DNA from: Allobosea sp. BH3 | GTDB lineage: Bacteria; Pseudomonadota; Alphaproteobacteria; Rhizobiales; Beijerinckiaceae | DNA length: 64,000 nucleotides | Assembly: GCF_025499465.1 (NCBI RefSeq) | Contig: NZ_JAIMCA010000006.1 | Location: 372,001-436,000, forward strand | Direction of reading: 5' to 3' | Shown here: in pieces, positions 45,798 through 54,229 of the stretch | How the letters are laid out: every line of letters starts with the position of its first letter | Position numbering within the stretch: the first letter of the stretch is position 1 | Translations under genes and position numbers: made by a program | The notes under the pieces: model-generated | The model's input: only the letters and a program-made list of their open reading frames with translations | What the model was told of the DNA's origin: nothing | Database searches by the model: none

Positions 45798-46583
45798 ATG
45801 CGCAAGACCATGATCCTCCTCTATGGCCTGCTGAGCTACGCGTTCTTCCTCGTCACATTCCTTTACGCCATCGGCTTCGTCGGCGGTCATCTCGTGCCCA
45901 AGGGCATCGATGACGGGCCGAGCACTCCGCTCGCGCACGCGATTCCGATCAATCTCGCGCTGCTGACGCTCTTTGCCGTCCAGCACAGCGTCATGGCCCG
46001 GCCGGGTTTCAAGCGCTGGTGGCTCCGCTTCATCTCGCCGGCGCTCGAGCGGCCGACCTATGTGCTGCTTGCGACGAGCGCGCTGGCGCTGCTGCTCTGG
46101 CAGTGGCGGCCCTTGCCGGAGACCGTCTGGAGCGTCACGAACCCGGCTGTGGCCGCCGCGCTGACCGTGCTGTCGCTCCTCGGCTGGCTCATCGTCCTGG
46201 CGTCCACTTTCCTGATCAGCCATTTCGAGCTGTTCGGGCTGAAGCAGGTCTTCTTCCGGTTCACCGGGAAGAGCCTGCCGGAGACGGGCTTCAAGACGCC
46301 GGGCCTGTACAAGCTCGTCCGGCATCCGCTCTATCTCGGCTTCATCATCGCCTTCTGGGCGACGCCCCAGATGAGCCAGGGCCATCTGCTGTTCGCAGTC
46401 GTGACGACGGCTTACATCATGGTCGGGATCGCTCTGGAGGAGCGGGACCTGATTGCGATGTTCGGCGACGACTACAGGCGCTATCGCGAACGCGTCGCGA
46501 TGCTCCTGCCGCTCGGGCGCATGAACACGGCGCCGCGCCACGACCTCGCATCGAACCGCGTCGGCGACGCGAGGCAAGAATGA
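45798..46583 (+). CDS. mddA: Membrane methyltransferase, MddA-like (methanethiol S-methyltransferase)
   Basis: A 261-residue inner-membrane protein with five or six helices, of the NnrU/isoprenylcysteine-methyltransferase superfamily. ILLYGLLSYAFFLVTFLYAIGFVGG, NLALLTLFAVQHSVMARPGFKRWW, KLVRHPLYLGFIIAFWATPQMSQGHLLFA and the C-terminal EERDLIAMFGDDYRRYRERVAMLLPLG resemble MddA, which uses SAM to turn methanethiol into dimethylsulfide. NnrU-like proteins of other function are the alternative. Start ATG 45798. It overlaps the MFS gene start by ATGA, so they share a transcript. Confidence 0.6.
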   Translation: MRKTMILLYGLLSYAFFLVTFLYAIGFVGGHLVPKGIDDGPSTPLAHAIPINLALLTLFAVQHSVMARPGFKRWWLRFISPALERPTYVLLATSALALLLWQWRPLPETVWSVTNPAVAAALTVLSLLGWLIVLASTFLISHFELFGLKQVFFRFTGKSLPETGFKTPGLYKLVRHPLYLGFIIAFWATPQMSQGHLLFAVVTTAYIMVGIALEERDLIAMFGDDYRRYRERVAMLLPLGRMNTAPRHDLASNRVGDARQE

Positions 46584-47812
46584 CCACGGTGGCGGCAGAG
46601 AGCCCGAGCCGCTGGCTCGTAGTCGGCTCCGCCGCCCTCATGCTGGCGCTGGTAATGGGCACCCTCGTCAACGGCCTCACGGCATTCTTCATCCCGATGC
46701 AGACGGCGGAGGGGTGGGCCCGCTCGGACGTCGCGGCCATCAACAGCCTCGGGCTGCTCGGCCTCGCCGTCGGCAGCGTGGTGATGGGCTTTGCGTCGGA
46801 TCGCATCGGCATCCGCGCCATTTGCCTGATCGCCGTCACGGCGGTCGGCACCTGCCTGCTTCTGACGGCGCAGGCGCAGACGCTCTGGCAAGTGTACCTC
46901 ATCTTTTTCCTGGCCGGCGCCCTGGGCGGCGGCACGCTCTTCGCCCCTCTCTTTGCGACGGTCGGCAACTGGTTTCCCGGCATGGCAGGGCTGGCCATCG
47001 GCATTGCCGCGGCCGGCCAGGCCGTCGGGCAAGGCGGCGTGCCATTCCTCTCCGCGGTCCTGATCGAGCGCCTGGGCTGGCGTGGCGCGATGACGACGCT
47101 GGGCATCATCATCCTGGCGGTGCTGATCCCGCTGGCGGCATTCATGCGCGACGCGCCAGCGGCGGGCGTCGCGGGCAACGCGGCGCAGCCCCCGCCCATC
47201 ACAGCGTCCGTCGCGGTGCCTCTGCTCAGCGCGGCGGTGTTCTTCTGCTGTGCGTGCATGGCCCTGCCGCTGATGCATCTGATGCCGCTGATACAGGGCT
47301 TCTGCATCGCGGCGACGGAGGCCGGCGGGGTGATGCTCGCCATGCTGCTCTCCGCCATTCTCGGCCGCATCGCTTACGGCAAGCTCTGCGACATGATCGG
47401 CCCGATCCGGTCCTGGGCCGTCGCCTCGTTCCTGCAGACGGCCGGCGTGGTGGCTTTCACACAGTTCACGTCACTGCGGGGGTTCCTGATCTTCGCCGTC
47501 CTATACGGCTTCGCCTATGCAGGCGTCATGACGAGCCTGCTCGTCTCTGCCCGGGCCCTGACGCCAGCCCAAAGCAGGGGCGGGTTCATGGGCATTATCC
47601 TGGCCTTCGCATGGCTGGGGCACGCTTTCGGCGGGTATCAGGGCGCCGCCGTCTTCGACCTCACGGGCAGCTACGCGAACGGCTTCCTGATCGGCGCCGC
47701 CGCCGGCGCGCTCAACCTCGCCCTTGTGGGACTGCTTCTGCTGCTCGCCCAAGGGCCCGACGGCACCTCCCCGCGCCTGGCAAAAGCCCGGCAGGGCCAG
47801 CCCGCCGAATGA
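46580..47812 (+). CDS. MFS transporter (OFA/monocarboxylate-like)
   Basis: A 410-residue 12-helix transporter. MGTLVNGLTAFFIPMQTAEGWARSDVAAINSLGLLGLAVGSVVMGFASDRIGIRAICL is the loop 2-3 region, and VGNWFPGMAGLAIGIAAAGQAVGQGGVPFLSAVLIERLGWRGAM is typical of the oxalate/formate and monocarboxylate group. The long loop QPPPITASV separates the halves. Translation is coupled to the MddA-like gene. Substrate unknown; organic acid or a sulfur compound are possible. Confidence 0.82.
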   Translation: MTTVAAESPSRWLVVGSAALMLALVMGTLVNGLTAFFIPMQTAEGWARSDVAAINSLGLLGLAVGSVVMGFASDRIGIRAICLIAVTAVGTCLLLTAQAQTLWQVYLIFFLAGALGGGTLFAPLFATVGNWFPGMAGLAIGIAAAGQAVGQGGVPFLSAVLIERLGWRGAMTTLGIIILAVLIPLAAFMRDAPAAGVAGNAAQPPPITASVAVPLLSAAVFFCCACMALPLMHLMPLIQGFCIAATEAGGVMLAMLLSAILGRIAYGKLCDMIGPIRSWAVASFLQTAGVVAFTQFTSLRGFLIFAVLYGFAYAGVMTSLLVSARALTPAQSRGGFMGIILAFAWLGHAFGGYQGAAVFDLTGSYANGFLIGAAAGALNLALVGLLLLLAQGPDGTSPRLAKARQGQPAE

Positions 47813-48156
47813 CCATCGACGCGCCCCTTTCGACGCCCTTGCCGAACGGCCTCTCCCGGGTCAGCAACCCGTCGCCTCGCCCGGCAGGAGGCGCAAGGCC
47901 CGTTCGCCGCGAGACCCATGGCGAGGCTGCGGATCCGCCCGGCAAGAGGCAGCCCCGCCCCCGTGAACCCGAATTCCCGCAGACGGTCTGCCTGCCGCTT
48001 CTAACCCGTCGAGGCGAGGCCGCGGACATGATCCATGGCCGGTTGGCGCAGCCTGCGCTGACCCTACGGCATAAGCCGGATCAACTGTGTCATTCTATTG
48101 ATCCGGCAGTGATCTTGGGTCAATTTGCTGTCGTAGCTTCAGTGCGGACGAGACGT
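47813..48156. other. Intergenic stretch upstream of the cyclase gene
   Basis: About 344 bp without a convincing gene if the cyclase starts at 48157. An in-frame ATG at 48028 could extend it by 43 residues, leaving 215 bp. The part before 48100 is GC-rich, then ATCAACTGTGTCATTCTATTG is AT-richer and may hold the promoter. No clear palindrome. Confidence 0.5.
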
Positions 48157-49929
48157 ATGCTCGAGCAGCGACAGCCCCGCCAGATCGCTACCGTCGTCTC
48201 CGTGGATGCAGTGGGCTACTCCAAGCTCATGCACGCCGACGACGAACTTGCGCTCCGCCTGTTCGACGAGCGTCGTGACTTGATCAGAAGCGCGATCGAG
48301 AGCGCGGGCGGAAGTATATTCAGCGCCGTCGGCGACAGCCTCATGGCACTGTTCAGCAACCCCATCGTCGCCTTGAACGCGACGATGCAATTCCAGGAAG
48401 AAATCCGCAAAAGGAACGCAGCGGCACCGGCCGATCAGATCATGTCGTTTCGCGCCGGGATCAATGCAGGGCCTGTGGTCATCCGCCCGGACGGAATCTT
48501 CGGGGACGCCGTGAACATCGCCGCCCGCGTGCAGGAATTCTCGTCGCATGGCGGCGTCGCGCTGGCCGAAGCGGCCTTTCTACAAATCGATGAGCGGTTC
48601 GATCTTCCGTTTACCGATCTCGGCGCCTTTCACCTGAAGAATATTCCGATGCCGGTGCGCGTCTTCCTGATCGACAGATCTTACCGGGACAATTCTTTGT
48701 CTCCGCTATTGCGCAGCTGCGCGCCCCCGAAAATGACGGCCGGCGACTTCGAACAGCTTCCCGCCCTGGCGGTGCTGCCATTCCAGAACCGGACCGGCGA
48801 TCCTGCTCTCTCGTTCCTTTGCGACGGCATTGCCGGCGACATCCTGCTCGGTCTCGCCAACACGCGCTCCATCCCCGTGATCGCACGGGATTCGAGCTTC
48901 CAGTTTCGAGAGCCCTCCTCCCTGCCGACCGCGGCCATCGGCAGCCTGCTGGGAGCACGCTATGTCGTTTCCGGCGCCGTTTCGGGCGATATCGAGCGCA
49001 TCAAGGTGGAAGCGTCGCTCGCCGACAGCTCGAACTCGCGCGTGATCTGGGCCGGGCGGCTGGAGCGCCGTCTCGATGAGGTGCAGCGCCTGCAACGTGA
49101 GCTTGGGGGCGAAATCGTCTCGCGGCTGGAGAGCGAGGTGGACCGCGTCGAGCAGGTCAGGACCTTCCAGGTGCAACCGGAAGCGCTCTCGACCTGGCAA
49201 TTGCTGAGGCGCGGCCGCTGGCACATGCAAAGACGCACCTCCGGCGACACCGCCCAGGCGCTCGCCTATTTCGCGCGGGCCCATGACGAGGATCCGAACT
49301 CCTGCGCAGTGCTCGCCGAGCTCGCCTGGTGGCACCTCTGGAAAGCCTGGCTCAATTTCGCGGATCGCGAAGAGCTGAAGATCGTCTTCGACTACGCCCG
49401 GCGCGCCTCGCGCCTGGACGGGCTCGACGCGCGGCCTCACTGCTATCTCGGCTTCGTCGACATCCTCGAAGGCCGGCCGGAGCAGGCTCTGGACCACTTC
49501 CATCGGGCCATCGACATCAATCCGAGCTTCTCATTGGCGAGGACAGGGCTGGGCAGCGCGAAGGGATTGCTGCTGGACACCGAGGAAGGCATTTTCCAGC
49601 TCCGGGAAGCCATCAGGCTGAGCCCCTTCGAGACCTATCTCTTCCATAACCTCGGAGAGCTGGCTGCCGCCCACACGATCGACGGCGACTGGGAGGCGGT
49701 CATCAAGGCGGCGAACCGCTCCCTGTCACTGGCGCCGAACTATTTCTATTCCAGCTACCTCAAGACAGGTGCGCTCGCGCGTAGCGATCGGTTCGACGAG
49801 GCGCGGCAGGAGGCGAGGCTGTTTCACACCCGCCATCCCGGCTTCGAGCCCAAATGGATCGAGTGGATTCCGTTTCGCGACCGCTCCGTAAACCAGCGCA
49901 TGATCGCGAATTTTCAGCTCGCTGGATAA
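48157..49929 (+). CDS. Class III adenylate/guanylate cyclase with TolB-like and TPR regions
   Basis: A 590-residue protein. The cyclase domain (about 10-180) has VVSVDAVGYSKLMHADDE with two metal-binding Asp positions (D in VSVDA, D later in SAVGDSLMALFS), then FRAGINAGPVVIRPDGIFGDAVNIAARVQEF. Next, LAVLPFQNRTGDPALSFLCDGIAGDILLGLANTRSIPVIARDSSF is a TolB N-terminal-like domain (about 205-330), and residues 350-590 are TPR-like repeats (ALAYFARAHDEDPNSCAVLAELAWW, ALDHFHRAIDINPSFSLARTGLG). The set is typical of Rhizobiales cyclases. It probably makes cAMP in the cytoplasm. ATG 48157 was taken; a 73-bp gap leads to the P450-peroxidase gene on the same strand. Confidence 0.9.
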   Translation: MLEQRQPRQIATVVSVDAVGYSKLMHADDELALRLFDERRDLIRSAIESAGGSIFSAVGDSLMALFSNPIVALNATMQFQEEIRKRNAAAPADQIMSFRAGINAGPVVIRPDGIFGDAVNIAARVQEFSSHGGVALAEAAFLQIDERFDLPFTDLGAFHLKNIPMPVRVFLIDRSYRDNSLSPLLRSCAPPKMTAGDFEQLPALAVLPFQNRTGDPALSFLCDGIAGDILLGLANTRSIPVIARDSSFQFREPSSLPTAAIGSLLGARYVVSGAVSGDIERIKVEASLADSSNSRVIWAGRLERRLDEVQRLQRELGGEIVSRLESEVDRVEQVRTFQVQPEALSTWQLLRRGRWHMQRRTSGDTAQALAYFARAHDEDPNSCAVLAELAWWHLWKAWLNFADREELKIVFDYARRASRLDGLDARPHCYLGFVDILEGRPEQALDHFHRAIDINPSFSLARTGLGSAKGLLLDTEEGIFQLREAIRLSPFETYLFHNLGELAAAHTIDGDWEAVIKAANRSLSLAPNYFYSSYLKTGALARSDRFDEARQEARLFHTRHPGFEPKWIEWIPFRDRSVNQRMIANFQLAG

Positions 49930-50002
49930 CAAGCCCGGCGATCCGGGCGCATCACGCAGTTCGACGAGGAGTTCCGCGTTACGGCAATCCAGGGGGGCTT
50001 CC

Positions 50003-53000
50003 ATGTTCAAATTCGACCCGAAGTACTTCGCAGGCGTGAAGAAGGCTCAAGCCGAGCTCCCACTGGATGGCCCTGTGCCTCCCTTCGATATCGAGAGGAT
50101 GCGTTCGCGCGGCTTCCTCGCGCGTGCCTTCGGTTACCTCGTCGAGCACCCGGATTGGTGGCTGGGGTTCCTCCGACAGGTCTTTCCGCGCCTGCGGGCC
50201 GGACGATTCCTGCTGCTGACGCGCAACAGCGATGTCAGCGAGGTTCTGCGGCGCCAGGCCGATTTCGAGACCCCCTACGGCCCCGAGATGACCGAGTTTT
50301 CGCGGGGTACAAACTTCATCCTCGGGATGACCGACGGGGAGGACTACCAGCGCCTCAAATCGGTCATCCTGGCCGCATTCCCGCCCGGCGAAGTCGAGGA
50401 TCGGGTTCGGCCCATCGCGGCTGCCGCGGCGAAGGAAATCGTCGATCAGGCGCCGCAGCGCATCAATACCAGAGATCTCTTCTGCGACGTCTCCTCCATC
50501 ATCTGCAGGGACTATTTCGGCCTGACGTTCAACAGCGACCGCGAGTTTGCAGAATGGGGCATGGCGCTCAGCACGCTGTTCTTCGGTGACCCGACGGCAA
50601 GCCCGACCGTCAGGGAACTGGCGATCGCCGCTTCCCGCGAGATGCACGCGATCATCGATCTTTCGATCGATCGCGCCCTCGGAGGCGGCGGAGCGGACAC
50701 GCCTGTCGGCCGCCTCGCCGACGCCATGAATCGTGGCCGCATCAGCCGGGCGGAGGTCCAGGCCTCGTTGCTCGGAATGATCACCGGCTTCGGCCCGACG
50801 ACGCTTCTGGCGGGCTGCAACTGCCTCGACGTGGTGCTGTCCCGCGGGGAGATGCAGGCAGAGGTGAAGGCTGCGATCGACGACCGCGACGACCAGCGGC
50901 TCGACAAGGCCATTGTCGAAGCCATGCGTTTCAAGCCGATCTGGATCAGCCCCTGGCGCTATGCGCGGACCGATCAGACGATCGGCACAGCAAGCGGGCG
51001 GCCCTATACGATCAAGGGCGACACGGTCATATGGCCAGCGACGCGATCAGCCATGTTCGACGGCCGCGCCGTCTCCGACCCGTGGCAGTTCAAGCCAGGC
51101 CGGCCAAAACAAGATTCGATGATCTTCGGTCATGGGATCCACGAGTGCATCGGCGCCGTGCTGGCGCGTGTGCAGACCGCGGAGTGTTTCCGGGCCTTGT
51201 TTTCCCGCGCAGGTGCGCGTCGCGCCAAAGGTCGCACGGGCAGGCTCAAGCGGCTCGGGGCCTATCCTGGAGCGCTCTTCGTCGAGTTCGAGAATGTCGG
51301 CCTGCAGTCGATGGTGACGGTCATCGTTCCCGTCCGGGCAGGGGCCAAGAAGGAGCGCATCGAGGCGCAAATCGCGCAGTTTTCCGGCCCGATGAAACAG
51401 CAGATCCGGGCGCTGGGCACGATTCACTTTGCTTCGATGTCCGTCATCGAGGCGGCCCCGATGTCTGCGGACGTGCCGAACCTGCATCTGCTGCTGGAGC
51501 TCAGCGGCGATGGAAGCAATCAGGCTGTTCTCAGCGGCATCGCAAAAGCCCTTGGCGGCCCCTTGAGGCAAATCCTGGCGGATTCTGCGGTGGAGGTGAT
51601 CGGTCCCGACCTATCGGCAGTCCTGACGAAATTCTCTCGCGATGTCTCGCCGGAACTCGGGAGCCGCAGCGGCCTCGTCTTCAACGGCACGCCCGGTCAC
51701 AGCGTGAAGCGCATCCGGCGTGAGAGCGTGCTGGCGAAGAAGGCCCTTGCTATCGTCGAAAGACAATCCGGGCGCCCTGGCATGGACGCGGCAAGCATTC
51801 TCCAGGCCGTTCGAGACGAGCTGAGGCGCACGAAGAGGTTTTCCTGGGCATTCATTCCGGTCCCGAACGGGCTGGACGATGCCCCGAAAGGGAGCTGGAG
51901 CGCGCTCCTCCGCACGCTGGCCGCGAAGTCGTTCTCCCTGACCGGCGCGGGCGCCATCCTCGCCCTCTCGGTACTGATCTACTGGCTATGGTTCGGCTTC
52001 ACGGCGCCCAGCCTGCTCCATCTCGCCGGGCGGGGCTTGATGGCGCTGATCCTGTCGATCCTCGGCATTGCCGTTCTGATCGCAGCCGCCGTCGGCGGCG
52101 TGATCTGGCGGCTGCGGAAGCTGGAGGACAGATCGGCGATGTCGGAAAGCGCCATTTCGCTGGGCGCTCTCGAAGAACTGCAACGGCGTGAGGACAAGGA
52201 TCGGCAGAACCATATGACGGCCGTCTCCTCGATCAAGGCCGGCCCTCTGCGAGAGCTGCTTCTTCGCTTTGTCTTCTACGTCATATCGATCACAGCGACG
52301 CATATCTTCCGGCCGGGGTTTCTTTCCAGCATCGGCACGATCCATTTCGCGCGCTGGGTTCGTGTCCCGGGCACAAACAAGCTTGTCTTCCTGAGCAACT
52401 ATGGAGGCAGCTGGGAGAGCTACCTCGAGGATTTCATCACCAAGGCCACGGCGGGCCTCACCGGAATCTGGAGCAATACGGAGGGGTTTCCGCCCACGCG
52501 CTTCCTGTTCCTGGACGGCGCACGCGACGGCGATCGCTTCAAGCGCTGGGCGAGAACGCAGCAGATCCCGACCCGCTTCTGGTACAGCGCATATCCCCGG
52601 CTTTCGACGACTCTCATCCGGAAGAACGCGCTGATCCGGCAGGGCATCTGTTCGGCGAGCCTGGCCGAAGCGCGCGACTGGATCAGCTTGTTCTCATCGA
52701 CCGAACGAAAGCCGTTCACGAAACTGAACGCGGTCCAGCGCCTGCTGCTCCCCGCTCCTGCTCCCGAAGAAACACTCGAGCATGGCGAGATCCAGTCGAT
52801 CGCATTCGGCCCGATGGGGCGCCTCTCCCGGAGCAGGATGCTCACTTTCAGCATCCCGGACGGCCTCAACCGGGCGAGCCGCGCGCTCTGGCTGAAGTAT
52901 CTCTCCGAAAGCGTGTCATTCGGCGAAATGGGAGCGAGCGAGAGCGCCATGATCGCGATGTTCGGGCCCGGCGCGCTCGCCCGGCTCGGGCTCGATTTCG

Positions 53001-54229
53001 GACTCGCCAGCTTCCCACCCGCCTATCAGCAGGGCATGGGCCACTGGCATCGCAGCCGCATCCTCGACGATACGGGCGAGAGCTGCCCCAAGAAATGGAT
53101 CTGGGGCTCAGAGAAAGATCCGGTCGACGTCGTCATCAATTGCTACGCGCGCAACAAGACCATCCTCAAGAAAATGATCGCGAAGTTGGTGGCCGATTCC
53201 AAGGCTGCGGGCATCGAACTCGTCCATGAAATCGAGCTTCATGTCGACCGTCCGCAACCCAGATCCGGCAAGGGCCAGAGGCCCCCCGGCAAGGAGCCGT
53301 TCGGCTTCGTCGACGGCGTTTCCCAGCCCGTCATCCGCGGGAGCGGGCGAGCGGGTGGGCGCCAGGTGCCCTCGATGCATGTGGTGAATGCCGGCGAGTT
53401 CCTGTTCGGCTATCGAGACGAGCATGGCTTCTATCCCCCCTCGCCCACGGTCCCCGGCGACTCCGATCCTCGGGGCATATTGAGAAAGATCAGCCCCGAC
53501 GGCAGCATCACGAGCGGCCCGGCCGCGGTGCGCGATTTTGGGCGGAACGGCAGCTTCGTCGTCGTTCGCCAGATCCGGCAGCACGTCGACATCTTCGACG
53601 ATTATTGCCGGAAGGCCGCAGGCCAGGTCTCGGCGCTGACGCAAAAGCCTGTGCCCGACGAATGGGTCGCCGCCCGCATCGTCGGCCGCTGGAAGGATGG
53701 ATCGTCGCTGGTCAGAAGCCCCGGCAAGCCCACCGGAGACGCTCCCGACAACCATTTCACCTTTGGAAGCGAAGACCCGCAGGGCCTCCGATGCCCGCTC
53801 GGAGCCCATGTCCGGCGCTCCAATCCGCGCGATTCGCTGGACACCGATCTCGACACTCAAATCCGCATCACCAAGCGCCACCGCATTCTCCGCGTCGGCC
53901 GGAATTATATCGCAGCGGACGAGAAAGGAGCGACGGAGCGAGGCCTGCTGTTCATGTGCCTGAATGCCAGCATCGAGAGGCAGTACGAGTTCATCCAGCA
54001 AACCTGGATGGCCGCCGGCAATTTTCATGGATTGCGGGAGGAAAAGGACCCGCTGATCGGTAATCACGGGAACGGTTCTCCCGGCGGTCGCTTCGCGATT
54101 CCGACATGGGAGGGGGCGCTGGCCCTGACGGGGATGCCTTCCTTCGTCACGACCCGAGGCGGCGGCTACTACTTCCTGCCGAGCAAATCGGCACTGCGAT
54201 ACATGCAGTCCAGGCTCGGCGAAGTTTAG
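50003..54229 (+). CDS. Cytochrome P450 - transmembrane - DyP-type peroxidase fusion protein
   Basis: A 1,408-residue two-haem protein in one uninterrupted frame. P450 domain about 30-430: K-helix ExxR at E306-R309 and haem loop FGHGIHECIG with Cys382. Its I-helix reads GFGPTT (262-267), lacking the usual acid before Thr. A linker domain (435-600) contains GTIHFASMSVIE. Two membrane segments lie about 647-668 and 678-701. A second GTIHFARWV unit (778-) leads to a DyP-type peroxidase with GFVDGVSQP (catalytic Asp1104), CPLGAHVRRSNPRD (axial His1269) and HRILRVGR (distal Arg about 1297). A normal P450 has some 400 residues and a DyP 300-500. An even number of helices puts both haem domains on the same side. 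The reaction is unknown; P450 peroxygenation paired with peroxide chemistry is an inference. Confidence 0.92.
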   Translation: MFKFDPKYFAGVKKAQAELPLDGPVPPFDIERMRSRGFLARAFGYLVEHPDWWLGFLRQVFPRLRAGRFLLLTRNSDVSEVLRRQADFETPYGPEMTEFSRGTNFILGMTDGEDYQRLKSVILAAFPPGEVEDRVRPIAAAAAKEIVDQAPQRINTRDLFCDVSSIICRDYFGLTFNSDREFAEWGMALSTLFFGDPTASPTVRELAIAASREMHAIIDLSIDRALGGGGADTPVGRLADAMNRGRISRAEVQASLLGMITGFGPTTLLAGCNCLDVVLSRGEMQAEVKAAIDDRDDQRLDKAIVEAMRFKPIWISPWRYARTDQTIGTASGRPYTIKGDTVIWPATRSAMFDGRAVSDPWQFKPGRPKQDSMIFGHGIHECIGAVLARVQTAECFRALFSRAGARRAKGRTGRLKRLGAYPGALFVEFENVGLQSMVTVIVPVRAGAKKERIEAQIAQFSGPMKQQIRALGTIHFASMSVIEAAPMSADVPNLHLLLELSGDGSNQAVLSGIAKALGGPLRQILADSAVEVIGPDLSAVLTKFSRDVSPELGSRSGLVFNGTPGHSVKRIRRESVLAKKALAIVERQSGRPGMDAASILQAVRDELRRTKRFSWAFIPVPNGLDDAPKGSWSALLRTLAAKSFSLTGAGAILALSVLIYWLWFGFTAPSLLHLAGRGLMALILSILGIAVLIAAAVGGVIWRLRKLEDRSAMSESAISLGALEELQRREDKDRQNHMTAVSSIKAGPLRELLLRFVFYVISITATHIFRPGFLSSIGTIHFARWVRVPGTNKLVFLSNYGGSWESYLEDFITKATAGLTGIWSNTEGFPPTRFLFLDGARDGDRFKRWARTQQIPTRFWYSAYPRLSTTLIRKNALIRQGICSASLAEARDWISLFSSTERKPFTKLNAVQRLLLPAPAPEETLEHGEIQSIAFGPMGRLSRSRMLTFSIPDGLNRASRALWLKYLSESVSFGEMGASESAMIAMFGPGALARLGLDFGLASFPPAYQQGMGHWHRSRILDDTGESCPKKWIWGSEKDPVDVVINCYARNKTILKKMIAKLVADSKAAGIELVHEIELHVDRPQPRSGKGQRPPGKEPFGFVDGVSQPVIRGSGRAGGRQVPSMHVVNAGEFLFGYRDEHGFYPPSPTVPGDSDPRGILRKISPDGSITSGPAAVRDFGRNGSFVVVRQIRQHVDIFDDYCRKAAGQVSALTQKPVPDEWVAARIVGRWKDGSSLVRSPGKPTGDAPDNHFTFGSEDPQGLRCPLGAHVRRSNPRDSLDTDLDTQIRITKRHRILRVGRNYIAADEKGATERGLLFMCLNASIERQYEFIQQTWMAAGNFHGLREEKDPLIGNHGNGSPGGRFAIPTWEGALALTGMPSFVTTRGGGYYFLPSKSALRYMQSRLGEV

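Noticed and set aside
46714-48027. Open frame upstream of, and in phase with, the cyclase gene
   Set aside because: It reads through the MFS gene in the wrong phase; the MFS product is far more protein-like.
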